NCBI GenBank assembly: GCA_020629155.1
Contig: JAHDDW010000004.1
Span: 6,018-70,017 of the forward strand
Source of the DNA: Acidimicrobiales bacterium
GTDB lineage: Bacteria > Actinomycetota > Acidimicrobiia > Acidimicrobiales > SZUA-35
Length of the DNA: 64,000 bases
Reading direction: 5' to 3'
This document shows, piece by piece, positions 16,464-24,949 of this stretch (position 1 is its first letter; each line of letters begins with the position of its first letter). A program made the translations under genes and the position numbers. Below the pieces are notes generated by a model, which worked only from the letters and a program-made list of their open reading frames with translations, ran no database searches and was not told the DNA's origin.

Positions 16464-16469
16464 ACTCTA
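16464..16469 (-). promoter_or_regulatory. -10 box of leaderless promoter, acetyltransferase
   Basis: Reverse-strand TAGAGT six bases before the ATG at 16457. Confidence 0.65.
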
Positions 16470-16482
16470 GCTTGTTTACGAT

Positions 16483-17067
16483 CTAGAACAATCTAGCAAA
16501 GACGTTCTTATCGCTATGTCTGATTGACCAAAGTTCGGCGCAAATATGTGGTGCAGCTGGCGCTAGTTGCTGGAGTAGCGTATCTAAGGCGTCATGAAGC
16601 GTCTTTTGGTTAGCCCCATCGTCGTCTTTTATATACCGATAGAGAAGGTTGCTAAACCCCATAAATCCAGCGATCAGCGCTCGGTATTTTTGGGTTTCAT
16701 ACTGTTGGCTAGCTTTGTTGTGTAGTTCTTGCGTGGCTGCTTCTATCTGCAGATCGATAGGAAGAAGTTTGCCGCGTTGGCAAAGGTTTGGAATATGCAT
16801 GTCGTCGGTGCGAGCTAGTCGCCAAAGGCGTTGTAAGAAGCGGTCAGCGCCAGTTGTGTCAAAGCTAGTGCCCTCAGCTTGCAGAACATTGTGTTGTAGA
16901 CACGTGATGCGAAGCAAGTCGCTGTTTTCGCTAGGTAAAATTTGTTGAGGCCACTGCGATTGCCAAATTTTTTGCCAGCGATGTTCTATTTCCGCTGGAT
17001 CATACTTCAGCTGTACATATAATGGGACGTCTAACTCCATAAGGCTTGGTACCTTATACCTTTTCAT
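16483..17067 (-). CDS. Short leucyl-tRNA-synthetase-like protein without catalytic domain
   Basis: 194 residues made of two parts of leucyl-tRNA synthetase. The N-terminal LKYDPAEIEHRWQKIWQSQW matches the first helix of LeuRS; it is followed after about 30 residues by FDTTGADRFLQRLWRLAR and a helical segment ending LLQQLAPAAPHICAELW, which match the anticodon-binding helical domain. The Rossmann catalytic domain, HIGH and KMSKS motifs, and editing domain are all absent. The frame is intact, so it could be a functional tRNA-binding or regulatory protein, or an in-frame deletion remnant. An alternative start is the ATG at 17040. Confidence 0.7.
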   Translation of the reverse strand: MKRYKVPSLMELDVPLYVQLKYDPAEIEHRWQKIWQSQWPQQILPSENSDLLRITCLQHNVLQAEGTSFDTTGADRFLQRLWRLARTDDMHIPNLCQRGKLLPIDLQIEAATQELHNKASQQYETQKYRALIAGFMGFSNLLYRYIKDDDGANQKTLHDALDTLLQQLAPAAPHICAELWSIRHSDKNVFARLF

Positions 17068-17164
17068 CAGATTGCGTGAACAGCAAGACGCTAAAAGCTC
17101 GATAGTAACAGCCTAGGTAGAGCGAGAAAAAGGTGAAGGTGTCCCAATTTGAGAACATTCTCAT

Positions 17165-17428
17165 TTAGTCCCAGTCATCGTTTCGGTCTGCTTTGTCAGC
17201 TGCTTTTACTGCATAGCTAAACACGATAGCAGGTGCCAAAAAAGCTGAACCAATAACAAGGGTCGCAACGATGGCAGCTGGAAGCTGGTTGCCGTTAAAA
17301 CCGCCTGGTCGCATGAGCCCGATAATAAAGAGCAGCACACAAAGTCCATAGAGGCCGTACCCTGCACGCATGCCGAGCGAAACGAGACGGCTTATCTTTG
17401 CACGTTTTATTAGGATTGGATCTTCCAT
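17165..17428 (-). CDS. Two-span membrane protein
   Basis: 87 residues: a basic head (LIKRAKISRLVSLGMR), helix one (GYGLYGLCVLLFIIGLM), a Pro/Gly loop, helix two (AAIVATLVIGSAFLAPAIVF) and an acidic tail (KADRNDDWD). Small proteins of this layout are common in actinobacteria; the function is unknown. The ATG lies seven bases after TATCCT, giving it its own promoter. Confidence 0.72.
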   Translation of the reverse strand: MEDPILIKRAKISRLVSLGMRAGYGLYGLCVLLFIIGLMRPGGFNGNQLPAAIVATLVIGSAFLAPAIVFSYAVKAADKADRNDDWD

Positions 17429-17435
17429 CGTGTAC

Positions 17436-17441
17436 AGGATA
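17436..17441 (-). promoter_or_regulatory. -10 box of leaderless promoter, two-span protein
   Basis: Reverse-strand TATCCT seven bases before the ATG at 17428. Confidence 0.6.
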
Positions 17442-17449
17442 GCTTTTGT

Positions 17450-17803
17450 TCAGGCAGTGACATCGCGCGGCTCGACGATTTGCTGGGCTTCATTCCACGG
17501 TTGCGTATTGATGAGCAGCATTTTAAGTTTGCCGCTGAAGGTATATTTTGTGCCTGGCGGCAGCACAACCAAGCTGCCTTGGTCCACCTCTAGCTTGTCA
17601 TTATCGACCAAGAAATAGCCAGAACCGTCGAGAATGTAGTAGCTAAATTCGACTTTGGTTTGTGTATACCAGACACTCAAATGGGTTTCGCAATTGATAA
17701 TTAGATGATTTGTGTGCTTGCTTGAAGTCCCAAAAAATTTGCCGCTATGGCCGTCAATATCTTCAAAATCAAAACTCTTGGGTTCTTTATAGACGTAGCT
17801 CAT
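17450..17803 (-). CDS. Small cupin-domain protein
   Basis: About 117 residues forming one cupin barrel: KVEFSYYILDGSGYFLVDNDKLEVDQGSLVVLPPGTKYTF shows the G-x-G...P-G-x-x-Y/H pattern of cupin motif 1-2, although the usual metal-binding histidines are largely missing. It may bind a ligand rather than catalyse oxidation. I choose the second ATG (17803) because TAGGCT lies six bases before it, inside the last codons of the sortase gene; the first ATG is at 17809. Confidence 0.72.
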   Translation of the reverse strand: MSYVYKEPKSFDFEDIDGHSGKFFGTSSKHTNHLIINCETHLSVWYTQTKVEFSYYILDGSGYFLVDNDKLEVDQGSLVVLPPGTKYTFSGKLKMLLINTQPWNEAQQIVEPRDVTA

Positions 17804-17809
17804 GCCCAT

Positions 17810-17815
17810 AGCCTA
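17810..17815 (-). promoter_or_regulatory. -10 box of leaderless promoter deciding the cupin start
   Basis: Reverse-strand TAGGCT six bases before the ATG at 17803, just after the sortase stop codon. Confidence 0.5.
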
Positions 17816-18817
17816 CTAGACAGCGGGAATCCACTTGTCGAGATGTGTGAAACAATAGAAAAGTGAAGTGATCACAAGCGGGCTTGCGGCAAGGTAGACA
17901 GGCCAGCGTTTCCACGCCCTACCGATGATTACAGCTATTGATGCTAAGCCAAGCGTAAGTACGCCCCAGATAAGAGTCGGTCGCGCTTCTTGCGGCTGCC
18001 AGTCGAGTGATTCTGTGAGTGATTCGTCTGCATCAACCACAGCTGCGCTTTCTATATCTTTCATCGCAACTTCACTCGGCAATTCACTTGGGGGTGCCTC
18101 GGGCGAGGCAAGTTTTGCTGTCACGACGATTCTGAGTCGGGCTGAATATTTCGGATGGCAAGCGGTAAGAGTCAGGCGGTTATCGCCTGTGTCGGCGAGC
18201 ACTTCTACCTTGTCTGGAGTAACAATTTGGTAGCCAGACGAGGCGCCAGCTTCATCAATATGTTCTTCGATAACATAGCGAAATCTGCCTTGTAGCGTAG
18301 TGACAAAGATCTCATCACCTGGTTTTACTTTGTCTATATCAAAAAACGGTGCGCCATGTGTTGTTCTGTGGCCTGCAATCGCCGAGTTGCCAGCTTGGCC
18401 AGGTAATGGTGTGCTTGGATAGTGGCCTGGGCCTTCACGCAGAACGTCTCTGGTGACGCCTTCAACGAAGGTTTTTTTAACATTAATCGCAGGTATTTCT
18501 AGTGTTCCGACTGCTTCGCCAGATTGTGGGATGTTTTCGGGGTCTAACGCAACAGGCTCGGGCGCTTCCTGCGTGCTTTCTGGTAGATCCATCACAGGGT
18601 TGTCGGTGTCATCATTCTTGATATCGGCTTCTTGAGGTTCGACAGAAGCAATAGCGGCGAGTCTGTCTTCAAATTCTGATTCGAGTGAGTCTTGTGCCCT
18701 GGCTTCGGCTAGACCTGTGCCCCAAAGTTGGAAGCCTGCGAACAACAAAATAAGAACACCAGTAATAATAAGGAACTTTCCTACCGCACCTAGGATGTTT
18801 GCCGTGGTCTTGCTCAT
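17816..18817 (-). CDS. Class E sortase
   Basis: Membrane transpeptidase that attaches surface proteins to the cell wall. N-terminal membrane anchor (GKFLIITGVLILLFAGFQLWG), an acidic linker, and the sortase barrel from about residue 100: AGHRTTHGAPFFDIDKVKPGDEI holds the catalytic His, TLTACHPKYSARLRIVV holds the catalytic Cys and Arg. Two C-terminal membrane helices (LIWGVLTLGLASIAVIIG and PVYLAASPLVITSLFY) are a class E feature. No protein in the window has a clear LAxTG-type sorting signal, so the substrates lie elsewhere. The ATG lies six bases after TACTAT. Confidence 0.9.
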   Translation of the reverse strand: MSKTTANILGAVGKFLIITGVLILLFAGFQLWGTGLAEARAQDSLESEFEDRLAAIASVEPQEADIKNDDTDNPVMDLPESTQEAPEPVALDPENIPQSGEAVGTLEIPAINVKKTFVEGVTRDVLREGPGHYPSTPLPGQAGNSAIAGHRTTHGAPFFDIDKVKPGDEIFVTTLQGRFRYVIEEHIDEAGASSGYQIVTPDKVEVLADTGDNRLTLTACHPKYSARLRIVVTAKLASPEAPPSELPSEVAMKDIESAAVVDADESLTESLDWQPQEARPTLIWGVLTLGLASIAVIIGRAWKRWPVYLAASPLVITSLFYCFTHLDKWIPAV

Positions 18818-18823
18818 CGGTTT

Positions 18824-18829
18824 ATAGTA
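18824..18829 (-). promoter_or_regulatory. -10 box of leaderless promoter, sortase
   Basis: Reverse-strand TACTAT six bases before the ATG at 18817. Confidence 0.65.
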
Positions 18830-18898
18830 GACCCGCTCAGAGAAATAACGAATGATTTATTCATTAAAGTTAGCATCGGTGTTGCTGGCGAATAATTC

Positions 18899-18980
18899 AG
18901 GGCATCCCTAGAAATTGTAGATGCCCTCGGTATTTCCGCTCCGCTTGGGGCGTTTCTACGCAGATTTTAGTGGTTCTCTG
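18899..18980 (-). repeat. Interspersed hairpin repeat, family B, copy 1
   Basis: On the reverse strand it reads through AACGCCCCAAGCGGAGCGG and then a stem GGGCATC/GATGCCC (18900-18926). It aligns over about 80 bases with 51737-51809 and, less well, with 54679-54757. Confidence 0.75.
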
Positions 18981-19067
18981 GCAAAGCTGTTTTATACAAA
19001 ACGAATAAATAGCGATTCTGTTATTGATCGTTGCTTTAGAGCAAATTTTTCTCGAAGTATATGATTG

Positions 19068-19319
19068 TTAGTCCCATAAAATTGTCTTTATCTGCGATGG
19101 ATCTATCGATCTCGGTATAGCCATTTTGGTATAGAGCTTGATTCCGCCTTTTTGTTCTCCAGTTGTGCTTAGCCTGATAGTAGTTATTCCAGCAGCTTTA
19201 ATTTTGGATTCGAGGAGCCCGAGAAACCAGCTGCCTACTCCTAGGCCTTGAAGATCTGGTGTGACACGCATTCTTTTTACTTCGGCTGTGATTTGTTGCA
19301 TCGTCTGGCATAGAAACAT
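19068..19319 (-). pseudogene. C-terminal half of a GNAT acetyltransferase, truncated
   Basis: The frame encodes EVKRMRVTPDLQGLGVGSWF, the acetyl-CoA motif A of GNAT enzymes, then a helix and strand (KIKAAGITTIRLSTTGEQKG). The N-terminal half of the fold is missing, and directly upstream lies a family A repeat (19328-19390). The end (KMAIPRSIDPSQIK) departs from the usual motif. I read it as a remnant cut by the repeat or by a deletion at its border. Confidence 0.65.
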
Positions 19320-19327
19320 TCGACCAC

Positions 19328-19390
19328 GTCATTCCCAGCCACGACTGGGAATCTAGCCAAGGAGAGATCCCCAATCAAGTTGGGGATGAC
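19328..19390. repeat. Interspersed hairpin repeat, family A, copy 2
   Basis: Two stems in tandem: ATTCCCAG/CTGGGAAT (19331-19352) and ATCCCCAA/TTGGGGAT (19367-19387), bounded by GTC at the left and GAC at the right. This is a compact variant of the elements at 11359 and 38999. Confidence 0.75.
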
Positions 19391-19512
19391 AGGGAAGTAC
19401 TCAGTGATGTAAAGATCCAATATGTCTGCGAATCGCACTTTGTACTAGAACCATAGGTTTAGGTAGAAGAACAGAGTCGTAATCAGAAACCGAAGAGCTA
19501 GCATAAATAGAA

Positions 19513-20229
19513 GTGTCTAGCCAAGATTCAACAAATGACAAGACTGATGTTGTCGAGCTGCAAAACGCTGTGGCGTTAATTAACAGGTTTCCTGCGCTTT
19601 CAGGTGTTGACCTTCGGTTTGAAGCAGGCGAGATATGCCACTTGTGTGGGCCAAATGGTGCTGGGAAAACCACGCTATTGCGTCTGCTAGCTGGGTTGCT
19701 GCCGCTTCATTCAGGCAGTGCAACTGTTTTTGGCTATGACACGAGCAGCCGTTTTGATCGCCGTCATTTGCGCCGCGTCGCTGGCTTGCTTGCACATGAA
19801 TCTTTTCTGTATGACGAGTTGAGCGTTGAAGAGAATCTTCAATTTTGGGCGAAAGCGCATCGAGGTGACTATCGCACAGGCAGGAATATTCTAAAAAGTG
19901 TAGGCATCGGTTCTCGTCTTGCGTCTGTGCCTGTTCGCGGGCTATCGGCAGGTCAAAAACGCAAAGTGTCACTCGCTATTTTTGTTTGCCGTCGTCCTCG
20001 CCTGTGGCTCCTTGATGAGCCGCACGCTAGCTTGGACGAAAAAGGCCGTGATTTTGTTGACAAACTGTTGTTACGCGCGGTCGAGTTTGGCTCAACCGTA
20101 GTTTTCGCTTCGCATAACCATGAACGTTCATCTGCGATAGCAACAAAAACTATTTCTCTTGTCGGTGGCCAAGTGCACGAAGAAGCTGAGCAAGAAACTG
20201 CAATAAAAGAGGTCAAAGATGTTTCGTGA
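19513..20229 (+). CDS. ccmA: Haem exporter ATPase CcmA
   Basis: ABC ATPase that works with CcmB in the System I cytochrome c maturation pathway, releasing haem-loaded CcmE. Walker A is GPNGAGKTTLL (about residue 50), the signature is LSAGQKRKVSLA, and Walker B is LWLLDEPHASLD. The GTG start follows TAGCAT by eight bases. It overlaps ccmB by 11 bp, heading a tightly packed operon that runs to 25491. Identification rests on the following ccm genes as well as on the sequence. Confidence 0.92.
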   Translation: MSSQDSTNDKTDVVELQNAVALINRFPALSGVDLRFEAGEICHLCGPNGAGKTTLLRLLAGLLPLHSGSATVFGYDTSSRFDRRHLRRVAGLLAHESFLYDELSVEENLQFWAKAHRGDYRTGRNILKSVGIGSRLASVPVRGLSAGQKRKVSLAIFVCRRPRLWLLDEPHASLDEKGRDFVDKLLLRAVEFGSTVVFASHNHERSSAIATKTISLVGGQVHEEAEQETAIKEVKDVS

Positions 20230-20908
20230 CGCGTGGTTGATCGCTAAGAAAGATATACGAATTGAGCTGTCGTCGAAAGTCATTTTTGCGCAAGTGCTGC
20301 CATTCTCATTGCTTTTCGTTGTGCTCGCTGGCATGGTCGTCACCACCGATTTTGTGACCAAAGGTGCAGAAAGCCGAAATGTGTTAGAGCAAGTAGCGCC
20401 AGCGGTTTTTTGGATTATCGCTACCTTTGCAGCAATTATGGCACTTGGTCGATCACAAGCGGTTGAATCGTCAAACGGCAATCTTGACGCGTTGCGTATG
20501 GCGGGGCTTGATCCAGCAGGCATTTTCCTCGGCAAAGCCGCTGCTGTCTTTATACAACTTCTTGCTTTGGAACTCATTGTGGGGTTTGCTGCGTTCACGC
20601 TTTATGGCGTGCCACTTGCTTCTGTCGGACTGCTTGCCGCAACGGTGCTGGCGACCACACTGGCTGTTGCCAGCTCAGGCATGGTATATGCTGCTGTTGC
20701 CGCTGGCACAACAACGAGAGAAACGTTTGTGCCGCTGCTTATCTTGCCAGTGCTGCTGCCAGTGCTTTTGGCTGCTACTCGGGCAACAGAGTCAGCGCTT
20801 TTTGGGGTTTCTGGTGGGTGGAATTGGTCAGCAGCGTTGTTTCTTTTTTCGTTGCTGTATGTTGGTATTGGTATGCTCACCTTTGATGTGCTTATGGAGG
20901 AGTCATAA
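20219..20908 (+). CDS. ccmB: Haem exporter permease CcmB
   Basis: Six-helix membrane partner of CcmA. The N-terminus FRDAWLIAKKDIRIELSSKV is typical of CcmB, and hydrophobic helices follow from about residue 22 to the end. A conserved middle segment contains NGNLDALRMAGLDPAGIFLGKA. Length 229 is standard. It overlaps ccmA by 11 bp and ccmC by 1 bp (TAATG), so translation is coupled across the three. Confidence 0.9.
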   Translation: MFRDAWLIAKKDIRIELSSKVIFAQVLPFSLLFVVLAGMVVTTDFVTKGAESRNVLEQVAPAVFWIIATFAAIMALGRSQAVESSNGNLDALRMAGLDPAGIFLGKAAAVFIQLLALELIVGFAAFTLYGVPLASVGLLAATVLATTLAVASSGMVYAAVAAGTTTRETFVPLLILPVLLPVLLAATRATESALFGVSGGWNWSAALFLFSLLYVGIGMLTFDVLMEES

Positions 20909-21675
20909 TGGCGAAACCTTCGACAAGTAGCAAATTTACGATCACGTTAGGGTTACTCTTTCTAGCATGGCTAACAGGCATGCTTTTTCTGGCCTTGATC
21001 TATTCGCCAGCACATCCAGAACAGCAAGAGTCAGTGCGGCTCATGTATATTCATCTGCCGTCTATCGCGGTTGCCTATACTGCGTTTTTCTTAACGTTTA
21101 TCGGAAGTGTTCTGTACCTTGCGAAAAAATCTATTTTCTGGGATCTTGTCGCTGCGTCAGCTGCTGAAATAGGCGTTTTGTTCTGCACGGTTTTATTGTT
21201 CTCTGGCATGTTGTGGGGCAAAAAAACGTGGGGGATTTATTGGGACTGGGAAGACCCTCAGCTTCTATCAACAGCGGTAATGTATGTGGTTTATATCGGC
21301 TATCTTGGTTTACGCCGCATGGATTTAACGGCAGAAGCTATTTCGCTTCGGTCTGCAATCGTTGGGATCTTAGGAATAGGCACTGTTATTGTGGTGCATT
21401 ACGCGGTTAAGTGGTGGCGTAGCGGTCATCAAGATCGAACGATCGACCCCGAAAAGCTTGCAACAGGCACAACCGAGGGTATTTTTCAAATCAATGATAG
21501 ATATCTTTTCACAACAGTGTGGGCGATTGCGACGTTTATGGCGTTAGGGCTCTGGTTGCTTGTACATCGTTTCCGTGTTGCTTGGTTAGAGCGCCAACTG
21601 GCTGAAATTGATGTTGAAGAAGCGATAGAATTACGTCGTCAAGAGTCGGCAGCATATATAGGGAGCGAGCGATAA
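20908..21675 (+). CDS. ccmC: Haem handling protein CcmC
   Basis: Membrane protein that loads haem onto the chaperone CcmE. The tryptophan-rich haem-handling segment reads WGKKTWGIYWDWEDPQLLS (about residues 103-121), the usual WWD-type signature. Six membrane helices are visible, with periplasmic-side His residues in YIHLPSIAVAY and VHYAVKWWRSGHQ acting as likely axial ligands. Its stop codon is directly followed by ATG of ccmD. Confidence 0.93.
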   Translation: MAKPSTSSKFTITLGLLFLAWLTGMLFLALIYSPAHPEQQESVRLMYIHLPSIAVAYTAFFLTFIGSVLYLAKKSIFWDLVAASAAEIGVLFCTVLLFSGMLWGKKTWGIYWDWEDPQLLSTAVMYVVYIGYLGLRRMDLTAEAISLRSAIVGILGIGTVIVVHYAVKWWRSGHQDRTIDPEKLATGTTEGIFQINDRYLFTTVWAIATFMALGLWLLVHRFRVAWLERQLAEIDVEEAIELRRQESAAYIGSER

Positions 21676-21810
21676 ATGGGTTGGGATTTTGTCATTATCG
21701 GCTATGTGCTCGCTGGTCTGCTTTTTTTGACCTATAGTGTGACGCTTTTGCGTAAAGGGCGAGCGTTAGCGGCTCGTGTCCCAGAAGATAAGAGGACGTT
21801 CCTTGACTGA
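21676..21810 (+). CDS. ccmD: Small subunit CcmD
   Basis: 44 residues: one membrane helix (FVIIGYVLAGLLFLTYSVTL) followed by a basic tail (LRKGRALAARVPEDKR). It begins at the base after the ccmC stop codon and overlaps the start of ccmE, exactly where CcmD is found in System I operons. CcmD stabilises the CcmABC-CcmE complex. It is short, but position and topology make the call firm. Confidence 0.88.
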   Translation: MGWDFVIIGYVLAGLLFLTYSVTLLRKGRALAARVPEDKRTFLD

Positions 21811-22321
21811 CGAAGAAGAATTTGATCTTCCTGATTTAACACCAGCGGCGCATACAAAGGCAAAAAAACCTTCAAGGTCGTTACGGAATTGGGTTATATC
21901 GCTTGTGATCTGCGGAGTACTTGGGTTCTTGCTTTTTAAAGCGGTAACAGGGGCGAGTGTTTTCTACCTCAACGTTGATGAAGCTGTCGCTCAACGCGAA
22001 GAGCTAGGAGCAGATACATTTCGTATGCAAGGTGTTGTTCTAGCCGAAACAGGCGGTGAAGGCACAGCGCAAGACTTGACATTTACTGTTGGTTATAACA
22101 ATACAACAGCCCAAGTCACCCACGTTGGGGAAGAGCCGACAGAGCTGTTTGAATGCGGCCAAAACGTTATTGTCGAAGGCACCTGGATAGGGGAGCGTTT
22201 CCAATCGCGGCAAATCGTTGTGAAACATTCCGAAGAATATTTAGAAGAAAACCCTGACCGTGCCGAAGAGATCAACGAGATAGACAAATGTTCTGCTTTG
22301 CCGTACGAAACTGACTCATGA
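21803..22321 (+). CDS. ccmE: Haem chaperone CcmE
   Basis: Membrane-anchored periplasmic haem carrier. After an acidic head there is one helix (WVISLVICGVLGFLLFKAV), then the OB-fold domain. The covalent haem-binding His is in VVKHSEEY near the C-terminus, matching the family motif with His and distal Tyr. I prefer the TTG at 21803, which has AGAGGA six bases upstream and overlaps the ccmD stop; a GTG at 21776 is possible. It ends with an ATGA overlap with ccmF. Confidence 0.92.
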   Translation: MTDEEEFDLPDLTPAAHTKAKKPSRSLRNWVISLVICGVLGFLLFKAVTGASVFYLNVDEAVAQREELGADTFRMQGVVLAETGGEGTAQDLTFTVGYNNTTAQVTHVGEEPTELFECGQNVIVEGTWIGERFQSRQIVVKHSEEYLEENPDRAEEINEIDKCSALPYETDS

Positions 22322-24384
22322 ATGCGGTTTTAGGGACAGGCTTTGTTGCTTTAGGGTTTTCTGCCTCGCTCATGGCAGTCATCCTCGGCACTGTCGCGAT
22401 ACTAAAGAAGCAAGCAAAATTATTGCGTTACGTGCGTCCGTGGGCGATGCTTGTGATTGCTGCTGGCGTTGGCGCTTTCATTGTGATGGAAGTAGCGCTC
22501 TTTCAGCGTGACTATGATCTGGCGTATGTCCAAAAAGTGGGTGCCGATAAAACTCCTGCTATCTATAATTTTGCTGCGTTATGGTCTTCGTTAGAAGGTT
22601 CGATTCTGCTTTGGGTGCTTGTCCTCGTCGGCTTTCTTGCCGCTATGTTGTGGAAGTTTAAAGACAAAGCCGATGACGAGCTCTGGCATTGGGCACTGTT
22701 ATTGATGCTGGGCGTCTGTAGTTTTTTCTTTCTGCTGTTGCTTGGCCCTGCCGACCCGTTTGTTGTAGCTGAGGTACCAGAAAGCTTTGTCGGCCCAGGC
22801 CCTAACCCACTGCTGCAAAATCATATTTTGGTGGCGTTTCATCCGCCGATGTTATATATCGGCTATGTCGGTTTCACCGTTCCTTTTGTGTTTGCCCTCG
22901 CTGCGCTGATAACTGGCCGTCTTGGCGAAGGGTGGCTTCTTGCAACTCGGCGTTGGACGCTTGTCGCTTGGGGTTTCCTAACTTTCGGTATTATCCTCGG
23001 TGCTTGGTGGAGTTATGAAGTGCTTGGCTGGGGCGGGTTTTGGGCGTGGGACCCTGTTGAAAACGTATCGCTGCTGCCGTGGCTGACAGGCACCGCTTAT
23101 CTGCATTCAGTTATTATCCAAGAACGCCGTGGGCTGCTACGTGTGTGGAACCTTTCCCTAGCGTGTGCAACGTTTCTACTTACTATTTTCGGCACCTTTA
23201 TTACTCGCTCTGGTGTGATTGACTCTGTGCATGCCTTCGCCGACGGCAATGTCGGGCCGTTCCTCCTTGTCTTCCTTGCCCTCGCATCGCTGTTGACTGT
23301 TGCACTCATCGGGTTTCGTGGTGACATTTTGCGGTCTTCTAGCAGGGTAGAAGTTCCTTTTTCTAGAGAAGGTGCATTTCTCTTTAACAACCTTTTGTTT
23401 GCTGCGTTCGCGTTTGTGATTCTGTTAGGCACGGTGTTTCCGCTTCTTGCTGAGCTTCTTGACGGCTCGCGGCTGAACATTGGGCGGCCTTATTTTGATT
23501 CGATGGCCACACCAATAGGTTTAGTGCTGCTATTTCTTATGGCTGTGGCGACGGTTTTGCCTTGGGGTAAAGCAACGATAGAAACAACGGCCGACAGGTT
23601 ACGATTTCCTGTGCTGCTTGCGTTGTTTGTTGTGGGCCTAGCGGTTCTGATATTTGAAGCGCGTGGCCTGCGTAGCGTTATGGCGTTCGGTCTAGCTGCC
23701 TTGGTTGCTGGCGCATCGTTTAGGGTTTTGTTTCTAGCGGTGCGACGCAATGGTTGGCGAGGCCTTGTTGGTCGCAGTGGCGGCGGTATGATCGCGCACC
23801 TTGGTGTTGTGCTGTTGGCGTTTGGTTTGACAGCAAGTGAAAGCTATAAGTTCGAGCGTTCTGTTGATGTTGCATTGGGAGAAACTGTTGACGTTGCTGG
23901 ACATAGTTTCACAAACATCGGGGCACAGGTTTCGCCGACGGCTGAAGAGCTGCAAGCGATGGACGCCGAAGAATTTGAGCTGTTGACACGTGTGAAAGTA
24001 TCTGCACAAGTACAAATCGATGGTGGGCAAATCTATGAACCAGCGTTAAGCGTGTATCCCCGTGGCAATATTGGTCAGGCGATCTCTGCGGTGATCGAGT
24101 TTGCTAATGAAGACGAAACAGGTGCGCTTCTACCGACACAAAAAATCCCGACGCCTTCAGTACAAGTTGGGTTCACAAAAGATATTTTCTTGACACTTGA
24201 TCGCATCCCATCGCAAGATGGTTCTATCGGCCTGACTGTTGTCACACGTCCGCTTGTAGCGTGGCTTTGGGCAGGCGGTTTTGTGCTTGCTCTCGGCTCG
24301 TTATTGGCCTTGATCCCTAGTCGTAAAAGAGTGTCTGCTAACAAAACATCCTTAACCCAGGAGGTTGTCGATGTCTCCACTTAA
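22318..24384 (+). CDS. ccmF: Cytochrome c haem lyase subunit CcmF
   Basis: Large membrane protein of 688 residues that, with CcmH, attaches haem to apocytochrome c. The WWD signature WGGFWAWDPVENVSLLPWL is complete (about residue 240), with upstream PPMLYIGYVGF and a second conserved GTFITRSGVIDSVHAFA. A soluble domain near residues 510-640 precedes the final helix. Length is normal for CcmF. It overlaps both neighbours, ccmE by 4 bp and ccmG by 14 bp. Confidence 0.95.
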   Translation: MNAVLGTGFVALGFSASLMAVILGTVAILKKQAKLLRYVRPWAMLVIAAGVGAFIVMEVALFQRDYDLAYVQKVGADKTPAIYNFAALWSSLEGSILLWVLVLVGFLAAMLWKFKDKADDELWHWALLLMLGVCSFFFLLLLGPADPFVVAEVPESFVGPGPNPLLQNHILVAFHPPMLYIGYVGFTVPFVFALAALITGRLGEGWLLATRRWTLVAWGFLTFGIILGAWWSYEVLGWGGFWAWDPVENVSLLPWLTGTAYLHSVIIQERRGLLRVWNLSLACATFLLTIFGTFITRSGVIDSVHAFADGNVGPFLLVFLALASLLTVALIGFRGDILRSSSRVEVPFSREGAFLFNNLLFAAFAFVILLGTVFPLLAELLDGSRLNIGRPYFDSMATPIGLVLLFLMAVATVLPWGKATIETTADRLRFPVLLALFVVGLAVLIFEARGLRSVMAFGLAALVAGASFRVLFLAVRRNGWRGLVGRSGGGMIAHLGVVLLAFGLTASESYKFERSVDVALGETVDVAGHSFTNIGAQVSPTAEELQAMDAEEFELLTRVKVSAQVQIDGGQIYEPALSVYPRGNIGQAISAVIEFANEDETGALLPTQKIPTPSVQVGFTKDIFLTLDRIPSQDGSIGLTVVTRPLVAWLWAGGFVLALGSLLALIPSRKRVSANKTSLTQEVVDVST

Positions 24385-24949
24385 AGTTGGTTCGATGGTG
24401 GCTGGGTTCTGCATTGCAGCGGTGATAGCGCTTATAGCGTTCAGCCCAAGCTCGTCAACAGCTACTTCTGATAGTCAGAACTCTGATCTGATAGGTAACA
24501 CGTCGCCAGAGTTTGAGGCAACCTCGCTTGATGGAGAAGCTGTTTCTGTGAGTTTTGATGTAAACAGCACAAACGAAGACGAATGGGTAGTGCTCAACTT
24601 TTTTGCTCTGTGGTGCATTGAATGCAAGAAAGAACACCCAGCGCTAGAACAATTTAATGATGTGCTGGCTGACTCTGGTAAGGGTCGTATGATCTCGGTT
24701 GTTTTTGGCAATGAGAACCTTGAACAAGTCGAAAAGTTTTTTGTTAGTCAAAATAAAAATTCGGATGGTTTGCCGTGGCCTGTGATTGATAAACCTAGGT
24801 TGTCGTTTGATCTTGGCGTCAACAAAATTCCTGAAACGGTTGTGATTAATTCGCAGGGCACGATTGTGTATCACGTGAAAGGCGAAGCCGAATGCGGCAA
24901 GCTCGCTGGTGCTATCGGCCTTGATGTTGCCGAATGCGGTGGCTTATGA
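24371..24949 (+). CDS. ccmG: Thioredoxin-like thiol reductant CcmG (TlpA family)
   Basis: Membrane-tethered thioredoxin fold that reduces the cysteines of apocytochrome c. N-terminal helix MVAGFCIAAVIALIAF, then a thioredoxin domain with the redox pair in FFALWCIECKKEHPAL; the usual W-C-x-x-C becomes Trp-Cys-Ile-Glu-Cys. The cis-Pro loop is NKIPETVVI. A perfect AGGAGG ribosome site lies six bases before ATG 24371, which I take as the start inside the end of ccmF. Confidence 0.9.
   Translation: MSPLKVGSMVAGFCIAAVIALIAFSPSSSTATSDSQNSDLIGNTSPEFEATSLDGEAVSVSFDVNSTNEDEWVVLNFFALWCIECKKEHPALEQFNDVLADSGKGRMISVVFGNENLEQVEKFFVSQNKNSDGLPWPVIDKPRLSFDLGVNKIPETVVINSQGTIVYHVKGEAECGKLAGAIGLDVAECGGL

Noticed and set aside
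17816-18817. Sortase substrates in the window
   Set aside because: The amidase at 12392 has a C-terminal helix with basic tail but no LAxTG or LPxTG before it, and the lipoproteins have no C-terminal helix, so none is called a substrate.
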